This document shows, one piece after another, positions 10,694 through 20,123 of a stretch of DNA of 64,000 bases. The stretch comes from Daphnia carinata (lineage: Eukaryota > Arthropoda > Branchiopoda > Diplostraca > Daphniidae): positions 868,001 to 932,000 of the forward strand of contig NC_081340.1 of NCBI RefSeq assembly GCF_022539665.2, given 5' to 3'. Numbering within the stretch: the first letter of the stretch is position 1; each line of letters starts with the position of its first letter. The notes under the pieces are model-generated. The model was not told where the DNA came from, did no database searches, and saw nothing but the letters and a program-made list of their open reading frames with translations. Both the position numbers and the translations under genes were made by a program.

Positions 10694-10897
10694 AATTGCT
10701 CGTTGACAATGTTTTAGTATAAGGTGTTCTCTTTGAGAGTAGTCTCTGGTGTGGGAAATTAAAACGGCATTTCTTGATGTTGTTCCGCCGTGTGGTAGGG
10801 TTTGAAAACACATTGGGGAAGTGTAGAGCACAACACAAATGAAGTACAGGTAAGAATCTTTTGTTAAGAACAACTGTTGCCCCTTTGGCTCGTTATA
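10694..10897 (-). repeat. Possible 5' LTR of the decayed gag element
   Basis: The minus strand from 10,897 begins TATAACGAGCCAAAGG, close to TGTAACGAGCCCAAAGG at the other LTRs (23,048 and 23,526). The far end is set only by analogy with the 204-bp LTR at 11,472-11,675. Position upstream of gag on the same strand fits. Confidence 0.3.
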
Positions 10898-10898
10898 A

Positions 10899-11471
10899 TA
10901 GCATGAAAAGCCGAGTTTTATGAAGAAAATCTAAATAGGGTCAGGTATAAGTATACTTAATGTGAGTTTGATGTGATACAATGAGTTTTACGGATTACAC
11001 TTAAACAGGATCGAATATACCTGTATTCAATGTGAATATAGCGCGATCCAATGAGTTTTATGAAGTGAATCTAAAAAGGATCGAATATACGTGTATTCAA
11101 TGTGAGTATAGTGTGATACAACGAGTTTGATGAATTACACTTAAGCGGGATCAAATACATATGTATCAATCAATGTGAACATCGTGAAATCTAGTGAGTT
11201 TTATTAAGTAAATCCAAACAGAATGAAACAGACGTGTATTCAATTTGAATATAGTGTGGATCAATAAGCTATATGAATTACATTTCAACACGGTCAAACA
11301 TAGTGCATTTAATGAGAATATAGTGTGATAAAATTTGTTTATAAATTAAGCTTAAACATGATCAAATGTAGCCTACGTGTTATTCAACGGGAATATAGTG
11401 TGATACACTGATTTTTAGAATTAAAATCTAAACAGGAAGAAATATATGTGTATTTAATGTAAATATAGTGT
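10899..11471. repeat. Diverged copies of the 70-bp satellite
   Basis: About eight units of roughly 70 bp. They share the core GTATTCAATGTGAATATAGT and the flanks AAACAGGATCAAATATACGT and GAGTTTTATGAATTACACTT. These align with the 70-bp unit at 57,037-64,000. Units differ more from each other here than in that array, so these are older copies. On the right they stop exactly at an LTR (11,472). Confidence 0.85.
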
Positions 11472-11675
11472 TGTAAAGTTCCCAAATCCCGTGTATTTGC
11501 AGTGAGTTGCTGAAACAACTCCGAATTACAAGCTACAAAATATGCAGTATTTATACTACTACAGAACACAAATGTTGAAGGTAAAGTGGGAGAAGATACG
11601 TTCACTTTCACTTGTGAAACGCTCGAGGGATGTAATAGGTGTGGCTCCTTTTGGTTAGCCTTTGGGCTTGTTACA
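11472..11675 (-). repeat. 3' LTR of the composite envelope element
   Basis: On the minus strand it starts TGTAACAAGCCCAAAGG at 11,675 and ends CTTTACA at 11,472. It holds a TATAAATA promoter-like box near the middle. It matches the solo LTR at 23,526-23,728 across its length. The purine run GAAGAGGGGAAGGAA (minus strand, 11,676-11,690) lies directly before it and marks it as a 3' LTR. Confidence 0.8.
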
Positions 11676-11690
11676 TTCCTTCCCCTCTTC
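11676..11690 (-). promoter_or_regulatory. Polypurine tract of the composite element
   Basis: GAAGAGGGGAAGGAA on the minus strand touches the LTR start. It ties the ankyrin and envelope genes upstream to this LTR. Confidence 0.7.
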
Positions 11691-11782
11691 GATAAGAAGG
11701 ATTGGTCCTCCAATTTGTATTTCCCGTCACCAACTACATTCGTTGCTATGGGTAAAAAGAAACTGGTTCCTCAACCTAAAAT

Positions 11783-13016
11783 TTATGGAAAAGGATTGTA
11801 GGTAATTTTAATAAAGTTGCTGGCGTATTGTCTTCTCTCCTTTCGTCTCTTATTCTTGCTTTTCTTTTTGCCCGGTATATCGGCTATGATGATTATGACT
11901 TGTTCATTTTCCTCGCGGCTGTATTGTTTGTGTTCCTTTCTTTTACTTTTGGTCAGGGAATTACTGTTATGTTTTAGTTCCCATTTTTGGAATATGGTTT
12001 GCGCTCTTGTGCTGCATGTTTCTGATCCAGCCGTGTGTCCATGGGAGTCTTTTATCCCTGCGTCTGCTCCGTGTAGCAGTGAAATCTCGATCATGTCGAT
12101 TCGGTTGAATCCGGTTGCTATGTGTAAGGCGGTTTCGCCTGAGTCGTCTTGTTGGTTGATATTGATGATTCTCTTCGCGCAAATTTGAGTGGCCAGATCT
12201 TCTAGGCCATACATGGCTAAATAATGTAGAACGGTTCTGCCGTCAGGTGTTGCAATGTTGATGTTAGTTGGTGTCCATATTAACTTTGCACAGTCTTGGT
12301 TTTTGTGTGAGATTGCCAACATTAAGGTAGTTTCACCGTTATAATTGCGAGCTGTAAATTCGCAGTTGTTATGTTTTAGGATTCTCAGTAACAGCAGATC
12401 ATTTTCGGCCGCTGCGATATGACCAATTGTTTTGCCGTGATAGAGTATTTCCGAGTCTGCTCCGAAGGATAGTAGAAGATCGGTGATGTCGTACCTACAT
12501 CTTCGTACGCTGGTGTGGAGTAGTGTCTGTTCCTCATCGAATCTTTCATTGAGGAATGTGGCCATCTTCTGTCTTGGCCAACCCTGTTGTGTTTTGAATT
12601 TGTTTTGGATGCACCTTCTTACTACCTGCATTGGAGCTCCCATCATTGTTAATGAAAGTTTTCCGTTTTCTAAGTCTATCATGGCTTGTCTTCGTAGTTG
12701 TATTTTTTCTGCTCGCTCCGCTGATATGGATGCTATCGTTTTCATCCGACAGTTTTTGCATGATTCCGCTTCCCTCTGTTGGTCGTCCGGCTTGTTCCTT
12801 TTTTTGTGGAGGCTCACATTGAAGGTAGGTGTCACTGTCATATCCTAATATAAAATCAACACTGTGTTCACTTTCCATATCGGGTTCTATTCCACTATAC
12901 GCCATTAATCCCTCGTTTTCATCATCACTTGATTCACTGCTATCATTTACTTCCTCTTTATTTCCGTAAAAGTCGTTCTTTTCCGTTTCTATTCCCTTCC
13001 ATCCCATGTATTGCAC
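11783..13016 (-). CDS. Ankyrin-repeat ORF carried by the retroelement
   Basis: The minus-strand frame 12,841-11,783 (352 codons) has a basic N-terminal region followed by about five ankyrin-like units with the helix starts QTLLHTS, KTIGHIAA, ETTLMLA, RTVLHYLA and ETALHIA. It ends in a Lys/Arg-rich tail (TKSKRKEHKQYSREE, KKKSKNKRRKERRQ). A Ser/Asp/Glu-rich stretch (13,016 to about 12,840; SSESSDDENEG) precedes it in another frame, so either a frameshift joins them or the 352-codon frame stands alone. Ankyrin repeats bind proteins; the partner is unknown. It lies between the envelope gene and the polypurine tract on the same strand, where retroviruses keep accessory genes. I know of no retroelement gene matching it. 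Confidence 0.7.
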
Positions 13017-13632
13017 TCATTTCTTGTTTTCATCCGCACTTTTCGGACTTTCTTTTGCTCTGCAGTCTGGTTGGCTATCCTCACTTTTGGTGTCCTCGAT
13101 GGTGATCAGTTCGTGTACTTTTTCCATTTTTCTGGGGATGATGGTACCTTTACAGTCGTAAATTTTGGTGATGAAATTGTTTGCCATTTTGAGATGAGTT
13201 AATGTGATGCACACTCTGAATTGTAAAACTTTGTTGGATTTATGCCGTTGAAACACTGGGAAGAGTTTCGCATTTTTGCAAACCTTTCAAAGTTTGTCGC
13301 GTTGCTTTTTCTTTCCCCTTAAGTTCTTGATTCTATGTTCTTAATTTAATAACAAGTTTTCGTGCATTTAATTATGTTCTCTTTTCTCTTTTTTTTTTTT
13401 TTTTTGGGTGAGTTTTGGTTCTACGTCTTGTGTTGCGTTGACATTTGGATTTATCGTAGTGCGAGTCGACGAAAATCCTGTTTGTATTTGAACTTTCTTT
13501 ATTCCTTTTTTAGTAATTGTCGTTTCTTATAGAGATTTTATTGTACTTGTTGAGTTAGTTTTCTTCGTTCTTTCGTAGAGATTACTGCTTGTTTCTGTTG
13601 CTCTTGTTTTGAGTTTTATTTTTTTTTTTTCG
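13017..13632. other. T-rich spacer without a recognised gene
   Basis: Upstream of the ankyrin frame (minus strand) the sequence is AT-rich with a T run near 13,388. A short minus-strand frame (13,017-13,256) has no recognisable domain. Confidence 0.5.
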
Positions 13633-14176
13633 ATGGAGCCATTCGAATATAGATAAGTTTTTCAGTATCGCTCTCTGGTTGATATAGTACTGTGTTGTGT
13701 TGATCATTCTATTTTGTCTTCTCCCGAAAGCGTTTTCCGGAGGTTCCGTACGGAAGATCAGAGCTTTTTCCTCAGCATTTTTCGAATGACCTTTGATATG
13801 CCGGATGCTCCACCACGTGATTTCGGGTATAAGCGCCCTTGGATTAATGATTATTATTATCTGTAAGTTTGTTTTTTTTTCTTTTTTTTTTTTTTTTTTT
13901 TTTTTTTATTTTGTTTGTTCGTTGGAGTAATAATCTGATTTCTTTCAGCAACCATCTTGGGTACGCACGTTACCGCCTTTGAGGTTCGCCCGGTTTCTTT
14001 GGTGGCTGGAGTCTGGGGATGATATTTATCACCCTACTCCAACGTCTTCTCGGTTGATGCGGGAGCATCTCCAAGAAGAACATGAAGATCGGTTGGCGAT
14101 AACACATGTTGCGCAGATTTACAATTATCTACTCTATGGCGATCCTCTTCCCGAACGTGATTCCGCGGACGGATGA
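13633..14176 (+). pseudogene. Possible two-exon gene remnant on the opposite strand
   Basis: Upstream of 13,862 a frame reads ESVFRRFRTEDQSFFLSIF and then PPRDFGYKRPWINDYYYL. At 13,863 there is a consensus donor GTAAGTTT. An 86-bp T-rich stretch ends in TTTCTTTCAG at 13,948. The next exon reads QPSWVRTLPPLRFARFLWWL and stays open to a stop at 14,174-14,176. The long exon-2 frame does not match the exon-1 phase; the matching phase ends after NHLGYARYRL. The ATG at 13,633 is followed by a stop after seven codons. So the splice signals look real but the coding frame looks damaged. The family is not recognised; a distant transposase likeness in exon 1 is only a guess. Confidence 0.3.
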
Positions 14177-14441
14177 TTATATTTTCTTTTGTTTGTGTTA
14201 TTATTTGTTTTTGTTTGTTATTTTGTAGTTAAGGTGTTAGGTGGAAATACAAAAAAAAAGTTATTCGAGTTTGTGTGTTTGTTTGTTTTACTATAAAGTT
14301 TTTTTTGAAGTATTGGATAGTCGTACTCGAGTTAGTTGCTGGAAATTTTTTTTTTTTTTAATGATAATCAACTTAATTGTTAAAGTTTTTAAATTCTGGT
14401 AAGTGCGATATTTACTTGGAAGGTGCTACTTTATTATGGAA

Positions 14442-14497
14442 TTGCCTAACTTGTTAGCGGATGATTGTTAACAATCATCCGCTAACAAGTTAGGCAA
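14442..14497. repeat. 56-bp perfect palindrome
   Basis: Every base from 14,442 to 14,497 mirrors its complement about the centre GTT|AAC at 14,469/14,470. The left arm starts TTGCCTAACTTGTTAGCGGA. There is no unpaired loop. It lies 35 bases beyond the stop of the envelope frame (minus strand). Confidence 0.95.
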
Positions 14498-14531
14498 GGT
14501 TGGACTTTCACTTTCCATGACCTTGGGGATT

Positions 14532-15496
14532 TTATTTTTTGGCTGAATTACTGCTGTCTGTTTCTGGCATGCAACGACATAGGTCTTCCCAAACCATGCC
14601 ATATCCGACGACGTAAGTGCACATGGTGTGTTTTCCGGTACATCGTGTGGATGTGTCGGTTTCTTCGATAGATGGGTAGATTAATGAATTTGGTGCACTT
14701 GGTCCGGGAGGGCGTATTTGACCTTGTCTTTCTGTTGTCAGTTGTGCAGGGGCGGGTGTTCTTATGAACGGTTGTTCGACTGCTATTTCCGAATGGTAAT
14801 TCGTTTCTCGTGCTGGTATCATTGATGCGAGTTCGTGTTCTTCCTCTATGCCATCATTGTATCTGCTTGTAAAGTTCCGGTTTTTGCGGATATGTTCTTT
14901 AACCTTCGAGATGGGGCTGCAAATGATGAAGATCCGTAAGCATACGAGGAACAGCACAAATCCTATCGCTGATAGACCTATTATCTTCAATTTTACGAAC
15001 CATGAGAACATGGGGCCTATTTGATTATCTTGTTGTTCTGACATCACAATATCTCCAACAGAATTGGAATTGCCTTCTTGCATTCTGCCTACTAGGTTAT
15101 TTATGATATTTAATTGTTCCATCTCCATTGTTTCGTGTGCTGGATGACTTTTCAGCGAGTAGTCGAAGTCATTGAGATGGAGTTCTTCAAATTCTGTAAT
15201 TAGGTCTAGATTAGGCATGTGAATGCTAGGTTTCTGGCGTATCCAATCTCCTGTTGTAGAGTTGTGTTCCCAGGTGTGTGGATTTCCATTCAAATTTACT
15301 AACGGTGTTTTCCAAAAACAATCGGAGAACGGATGAATTGACCATCCATCTATTCGGATCGTACAGTTTTTTCCTTCGTAAGTAAAGAACGGTTGAAATC
15401 CACATTTTGTTTCATTTGCTGATATAAAAATTCTTTTGGCTTCGCATTGTTGAAGTGTCATTGCTTGACCGAAGCCTTGTAGTCTCGTGCAGATAG
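14532..15496 (-). pseudogene. Envelope-like glycoprotein, C-terminal part with membrane anchor
   Basis: Minus-strand frame open from the insertion point at 15,496; its first ATG is at 15,461. It has Cys-rich motifs (LQQCEAKR, KCGFQPFF, IHPFSDCFWK) and an Asn-Thr glycosylation site, then a loop. A single hydrophobic span follows: LKIIGLSAIGFVLFLVCLRI. After it comes a cytoplasmic-type basic stretch (HIRKNRN) and a Pro/Ser-rich tail. This is the plan of a class I-type retroelement envelope: ectodomain, one membrane segment, internal tail. The N-terminal continuation lies at 17,947 and above, beyond a nested LTR element that splits the gene. The LQQC neighbourhood faintly recalls chuvirus-like glycoproteins, which is unproven. 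Confidence 0.65.
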
Positions 15497-15889
15497 TGTA
15501 AGGTTCGAATGAATCTGTTCCTTACTTATAATTATTAGATAGCGATGATGAATTGTATTGTTGCACTGTGTTCGGGTATTTTACAAGGACCAAATTGACG
15601 AAAGGAGACTTACTGAGACAGACTGAAGCTGGTAACACACTGACTCAAAGCTTAAAACACACTGACTGACCATCCGGAAAAAGGGCAACATTTATACGAA
15701 AAAGCAAGGTCGTTTAGGATTAAGTGTCCCAACGGGAATAAATATTCTGCGTGTAAATGTAGCACCTATATGTGAAGAAGTGACAAGTTTGAAGGCCAGA
15801 ACAATCGGCAAATGACCTGTTGGCGGAAGAGGGGGGAAAAGGGTTGCAAGCGTGGGAAATGTAAAGAGTACGATTGGCCGTTCCTTACA
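15497..15889 (-). repeat. 3' LTR of the nested 2.45-kb element
   Basis: On the + strand it starts TGTAAGGTTCGAATGAA and ends GGCCGTTCCTTACA. The ends TGTAAGG/CCTTACA are inverted copies of each other. Confidence 0.93.
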
Positions 15890-15906
15890 TAGCATCCCGG
15901 GCCAAA

Positions 15907-15925
15907 AGATTGCGTCCCGCAATCT
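15907..15925. other. Small perfect hairpin beside the 3' LTR
   Basis: AGATTGCG, loop TCC, CGCAATCT, 18 bases inside the 3' LTR boundary, where a polypurine tract would be expected but is not obvious. Confidence 0.5.
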
Positions 15926-16191
15926 ACAAAGAGAGATATTTGGTCAATGTTGGATCGGGCAAACAAAGGTGCGACATTTTTTTAATTTTTTTTTTTTTAA
16001 GAGAACGTGGGTTCCGCAGCAGGCGAGAATCCAGAGGTCCCTGAATGCGAACATCTACCCGGTAGCCGTAATGCCAGAAACATCTGTAACATAACCAGGT
16101 CCAGGGCTGAGAAGTCCGTAGTTGCTTGAGCGTTGAACTCGACGTGGTCTCTGTGGATTCAGACGTCTTCTTTAGTTCGTTAGCTCTTGTG

Positions 16192-16235
16192 TCTGATAGG
16201 GGGGTGTCTAAACCTAGAACACCTTGCCTATCAGA
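16192..16235. other. Long hairpin inside the nested LTR element
   Basis: TCTGATAGG (16,192-16,200) pairs with CCTATCAGA (16,227-16,235). Inside it GGTGT (16,203-16,207) pairs with ACACC (16,219-16,223). The two-step stem could be an RNA packaging or dimerisation structure of the non-autonomous element; this is inference. Confidence 0.5.
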
Positions 16236-16644
16236 AAGGGGGAGAAGTGTGACTGGGACAGCGTCTATTTCTTAGCACGCTGTCGCGGCAGTCGATACGA
16301 GGGATGCACTCCGGCTGGCGGAGGATAATATAATTTTTTAAGTTCAAGTTTTTTTGCGCGCACCGATGATAGCCAAATGCGATATTAGACCTGTAAAGTT
16401 GGCTTGGTGGAAGGGTTAGGAAAATTAGGGAAAAGAATGTGTAGATATCAGCAGAATCTTCTAAAACAGTATGTGCAATGTTTAACCGGCCATGGATACA
16501 TCTTCTTTCGTTGATGGGTCGTCAGTTACTTGTGCAGATGGAGCGTGTTGGCGATGGTAAATTATGTTGAGTTGTGCGATGAGGATGTCGAATAATTGGT
16601 CAGGAATCGGCTGTAGGAGAGGGCTGGTGAAGTCGTACGAGTAT

Positions 16645-17436
16645 TTAGTGTAGCAAAAAGGTATAATAAAGATGATCTGTTAGTTTCATCTTCGCATTGG
16701 GCCTCGGGCGGGTTAGTGGATCATTGAGTTGCGGAGTGCTGTAGCAGTTTTTTGTTTCTGCGAACCTTGTTCCTGGTTTCTTGAATTCAGAGCAATATTT
16801 TTGTATGATAGAATGCATGGAGGCATTGGCAGGAATATCGTTGGCTTGGTGAGCAATGAAGTTGGTTGAAAGAACGTGAGGTGGTTCAAAATCCTCGGCA
16901 GATGGCGTGGTTGCTGCAGTAGAACGAACAGCCGAAGGTTCGGATGAAGAGGTTCTCTGTGAAGAGGTAGTTTCTTTGATATTGCTAGATTGTCGATTGC
17001 ACTGTGTTTGAAAATCTTCGGTTGAATAAATGGCGATATTACTCTTGATATGCTTGGGGCAGGCTTGATCTTCGTTTTGGTAGTAGGATATGGCTGTTAA
17101 ATCTTTTTGATTACGTGACACGGTAGCGCATTTAATGAATGAATCGTCTTCTTGCGGTGCTGCGGCGTCATTTGAGGGTTGACCTCCTATCGTTTTTGGA
17201 AGTTCAGGTGTAATTGTTGGAATGGAAAGAGGTTCAGTGGTAGTGATGATTGTATCTTCTGGAGTTCGTTTCTCACTGAGCATGGGATTTACTTGAATTT
17301 TTACTGGTACTTCAATGTCAGTCTGCCGTGTAGAGATGTCTCTCAAAATTTTTCCAAATTTCTTCAATTGACGTGTAATTTTTTCGTTCCAAACTGTTTT
17401 AATCAACGTCGTATTTATCTTGATAGATTTCTGCAT
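16645..17436 (-). CDS. ORF of the nested LTR element, function unknown
   Basis: 263 codons on the minus strand. The ATG at 17,436 begins about 118 bases after the 5' LTR, as expected for a first ORF. It starts with a Lys-rich, helix-prone segment (ITRQLKKFGKILRDI). A long Ser/Thr/Pro-rich middle follows (TIITTTEPLSIPTITPELP; SSQRTSSSEPSAVRSTAAT). I see no zinc knuckle, protease, RT or integrase motif and no membrane segment. It could be a shrunken gag or a captured sequence. The intact frame with identical LTRs suggests it was open when the element inserted. Confidence 0.5.
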   Translation of the reverse strand: MQKSIKINTTLIKTVWNEKITRQLKKFGKILRDISTRQTDIEVPVKIQVNPMLSEKRTPEDTIITTTEPLSIPTITPELPKTIGGQPSNDAAAPQEDDSFIKCATVSRNQKDLTAISYYQNEDQACPKHIKSNIAIYSTEDFQTQCNRQSSNIKETTSSQRTSSSEPSAVRSTAATTPSAEDFEPPHVLSTNFIAHQANDIPANASMHSIIQKYCSEFKKPGTRFAETKNCYSTPQLNDPLTRPRPNAKMKLTDHLYYTFLLH

Positions 17437-17533
17437 TCTGTGAATAAATTAGTGTTTGCCGACTAGATGGCGCTATAGAATTGCTAAACGTTAAGGATGG
17501 CACTGGTAAAAGTCTCTTCAGGCGTTCGGGGTT

Positions 17534-17551
17534 CGAGGTTCACTGTCACCA
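17534..17551 (-). promoter_or_regulatory. Candidate primer-binding site of the nested element
   Basis: On the minus strand TGGTGACAGTGAACCTCG begins two bases after the 5' LTR. It starts with TGG as a tRNA-primed site should. I cannot name the tRNA. Confidence 0.5.
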
Positions 17552-17553
17552 AA

Positions 17554-17946
17554 TGTAAGGTTCGAATGAATCTGTTCCTTACTTATAATTATTAGATAGC
17601 GATGATGAATTGTATTGTTGCACTGTGTTCGGGTATTTTACAAGGACCAAATTGACGAAAGGAGACTTACTGAGACAGACTGAAGCTGGTAACACACTGA
17701 CTCAAAGCTTAAAACACACTGACTGACCATCCGGAAAAAGGGCAACATTTATACGAAAAAGCAAGGTCGTTTAGGATTAAGTGTCCCAACGGGAATAAAT
17801 ATTCTGCGTGTAAATGTAGCACCTATATGTGAAGAAGTGACAAGTTTGAAGGCCAGAACAATCGGCAAATGACCTGTTGGCGGAAGAGGGGGGAAAAGGG
17901 TTGCAAGCGTGGGAAATGTAAAGAGTACGATTGGCCGTTCCTTACA
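17554..17946 (-). repeat. 5' LTR of the nested 2.45-kb element
   Basis: 393 bp, the same as the left LTR by eye, followed by ATAG. Confidence 0.93.
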
Positions 17947-18886
17947 ATAGGTAAACCTACTGCTGCTGCGGCCAAGATTCCATTGGTCTGAGCTAAGATA
18001 ACAGCCTGTGTTCTTTTGATGGCCGATAGTTGGCAATAAACATCTCGAATTTCTTTTGTGAGTTTGTTCTCGTGTTCTGTTTCAATACAGATCTTATATT
18101 GGTCGTGCATCTTGCTTATTTCGTATTTAATCTTGTCGTTGAATTCTTCGATGTTTTTAGGTAGACCGCTTTCCAGATTTTCAGTATTAAATGACTCTTC
18201 CGTTTTCTGATCCATTAACAGGGACTCTGCTGGCGGTAAATTTTGAATATTGTCTTCTTCTATGGCCGGGATTTGATTTTCTTGTGTTGTTGACGTCGTT
18301 CCCGTTGTAGCTAATGGGGTCATTCTGGCTGTCTGTGTTGATGATTGTGGGGTCGCTGGACTCTCTTTCACTGTCGTCGTACTTTGTGTAGTTGTGCTTG
18401 GTTGGTGTGTTGTTGTTGAAACTGTTGTTGTGGATATTGTCGTAGTGGGCGTTGTTGTCGTTGACGTAGGCCTAGTAGTTGTAGTGGTTGTTGACATTGA
18501 GTTATTTTAACAGTTGTCGTAGGCCTAGTAGTAGTGGTAGGTTTAGTGCTTGTTGACGTGATCATTTGCTTTGTAGTCGCTGGGGGTTTTGTTGAAGTTG
18601 ACGTCATACTGGGCTTAGTTGTAATTTTATGCGTTGTTGTGGGTTTGTTTGCTGCTGTGTTTGTAACTGGCCTAATTGTAGTCGTAGTTTTTACCGTTGT
18701 TTTTGCCGTTGTTGCCAATGTGGTTTTTATTGTGGGCTTCGTAGTTGTTGTAGCGCTTGTCGTTGTTATGGATTTTTCTGTTGTGGGCGTGACAGTGGGC
18801 GGAGTCAATGTTTCATTCCTTTCTGATTGGTTGTTGGCTTCTCTTTTCATTAGTGGTGGAATGTATGGGAGGTTTTTCCCGTCCAA
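17947..18886 (-). pseudogene. Envelope-like glycoprotein, Thr-rich stalk and stem
   Basis: Two overlapping minus-strand frames. The upstream one (18,886-18,368) is a mucin-like stretch dominated by Thr with Pro, Ser and Lys (TTTSATTTTKPTIKTTL). The next (18,497 to 17,947) repeats this style and then has a stem: helical EFNDKIKYEISKMHDQYK, then RDVYCQLSAIKRTQ and an Ala-rich hydrophobic stretch ILAAAAVGLP. A frameshift in the repetitive part separates the two. Heavy O-glycosylation would be expected on such a stalk. The gene is cut at 17,947 by the nested LTR element and goes on at 15,496. Confidence 0.6.
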
Positions 18887-18922
18887 TGGGTGTTGAGTGT
18901 GTAATGCAATGATGGCTGCCGC

Positions 18923-20123
18923 TCAAAGCGTTTTTGGCTGGTGTGGGTTCCGATATTCGAAGCTAAAATGTTGTTTTTTGCTGGAGCCGTGACAATGCCC
19001 CAGGCTCACTTGTCCTACTCTCTGAGTGAGACACTTTCTGTCCGATGAAGGTGAATGTAACCCCGTTCTATCTGTTGCCATGAGCTGTCCTGTGTGTTCG
19101 AATGTGCCCCAAATTGAACTGGTTTTAGCGCATTCCTGGAGCACTAACATTGTCGTATTGGCTTTGATACATGTGTTTGTATTAAAAGGTCTGATGGTAA
19201 AATCAGATGTGTATTCGAAAGCTTGTCCTCGTTCTGTTGTTCTGCTGCAGTTAGCAACTGTAGTTTGTGATCGCACCAATGGGTCGTTACTGGTTACCAG
19301 TGTTCTTAGTTCTTCTTGACATTTGGTCCAATCCGCGTCGCATTCTTCTAGTGTCATCTGTTTGTTTACTCCGTGGTGTGTTAAACATTTTTCATTCGGT
19401 GCTTTTCCATTCTTCAATAGTCCCCAGGCAATCATGTCCCAGATTATATTTCCGCTACCGTGATTAGTTTTTTTAAATTCCTCCGAATAGTGGCGAATTA
19501 ATCGTGGTTGTGGTTGCCTTTCGTTGTTCTTGCTGAATTTCCTGCATTTCTGCCAAAGTTGTGTCCGGGAAATTTTCTAAGATGTCTGGATTGGTGTTTA
19601 CAGTTTCGAAGATCCATTTTTGTGTTACGCTGTTTTTGTCCTCTCTGCACTCTGTTAGTATGATTGTTTGTTGGTTTCCGAGTGTAATACCGAGGTTTGA
19701 TTCCTGTGAAATTAATTGATAATTTTGTTGATCTAGGATCCATCTTGTAGAATATTCTGAACATTTGGCCACGATCAATCTGGCTGCTTCTCCTTCTGTG
19801 ATACATATATCACCGTTCTGTACTCTGATTGTTTGGTCAACGATGTATTCGAATTCTGATCCTTGTGGAAGTGGATAATCGTTTTTGAGACGAAAGTGTG
19901 AGGTTACCTGGTTGCTTTCTTCTGGTTTGTATATTATGTATATCGTTGCGTTGTAATTCACGAACCGGTCTTTCTCTCCGATTCTGACTGATTGTGGATA
20001 TCCCATTCTGATTGGTCCCCAGGCGTACGAAATGCTGTAAAGGCGTTTGCCTGAGTCTTCGAGAGGAGTGTTTAGCACGAATTTAACTTCTTGCTGAATG
20101 GATCGTTTCCGTTTGGCTAACAT
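18923..20123 (-). pseudogene. Envelope-like glycoprotein, surface part with lectin-like repeats
   Basis: Two minus-strand frames (20,123-19,473 and 19,435-18,923) divided by a frameshift. The first contains GDICITEGEAARLIVAKC, a tryptophan nine residues on, and later TQKWIFE. That is the Cys...Cys...QxW pattern of ricin-B type beta-trefoil repeats. The second repeats the pattern: NTCIKANTTMLVLQECAK, then KCLTQRVGQVSLGHC and KQHFSFE. Such folds usually bind sugars, which would suit receptor binding by an envelope surface subunit. The piece directly follows the integrase on the same strand, the standard place for env. Lectin identity is by pattern only. Confidence 0.55.

Larger units (their letters stand above)
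15497..17946 (-). mobile_element. Young 2.45-kb LTR element nested in the envelope gene
   Basis: Two 393-bp LTRs (15,497-15,889 and 17,554-17,946) that I cannot tell apart by eye enclose 1,664 bp. The element is flanked by ATAG on both sides (15,493-15,496 and 17,947-17,950), a 4-bp target duplication. A TGG-initial candidate primer site is on the minus-strand side of the right LTR, so the element reads on the minus strand. Its single ORF has no RT, integrase or protease motif. It is probably a non-autonomous LTR element moved by another element's enzymes. Identical LTRs imply a recent insertion. Confidence 0.9.

Noticed and set aside
18534-18896. Val-rich hydrophobic plus-strand frame that could be read as a membrane protein
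   Set aside because: It is the complement of the Thr-rich envelope stalk (ACN codons read backwards give GTN/NGT).
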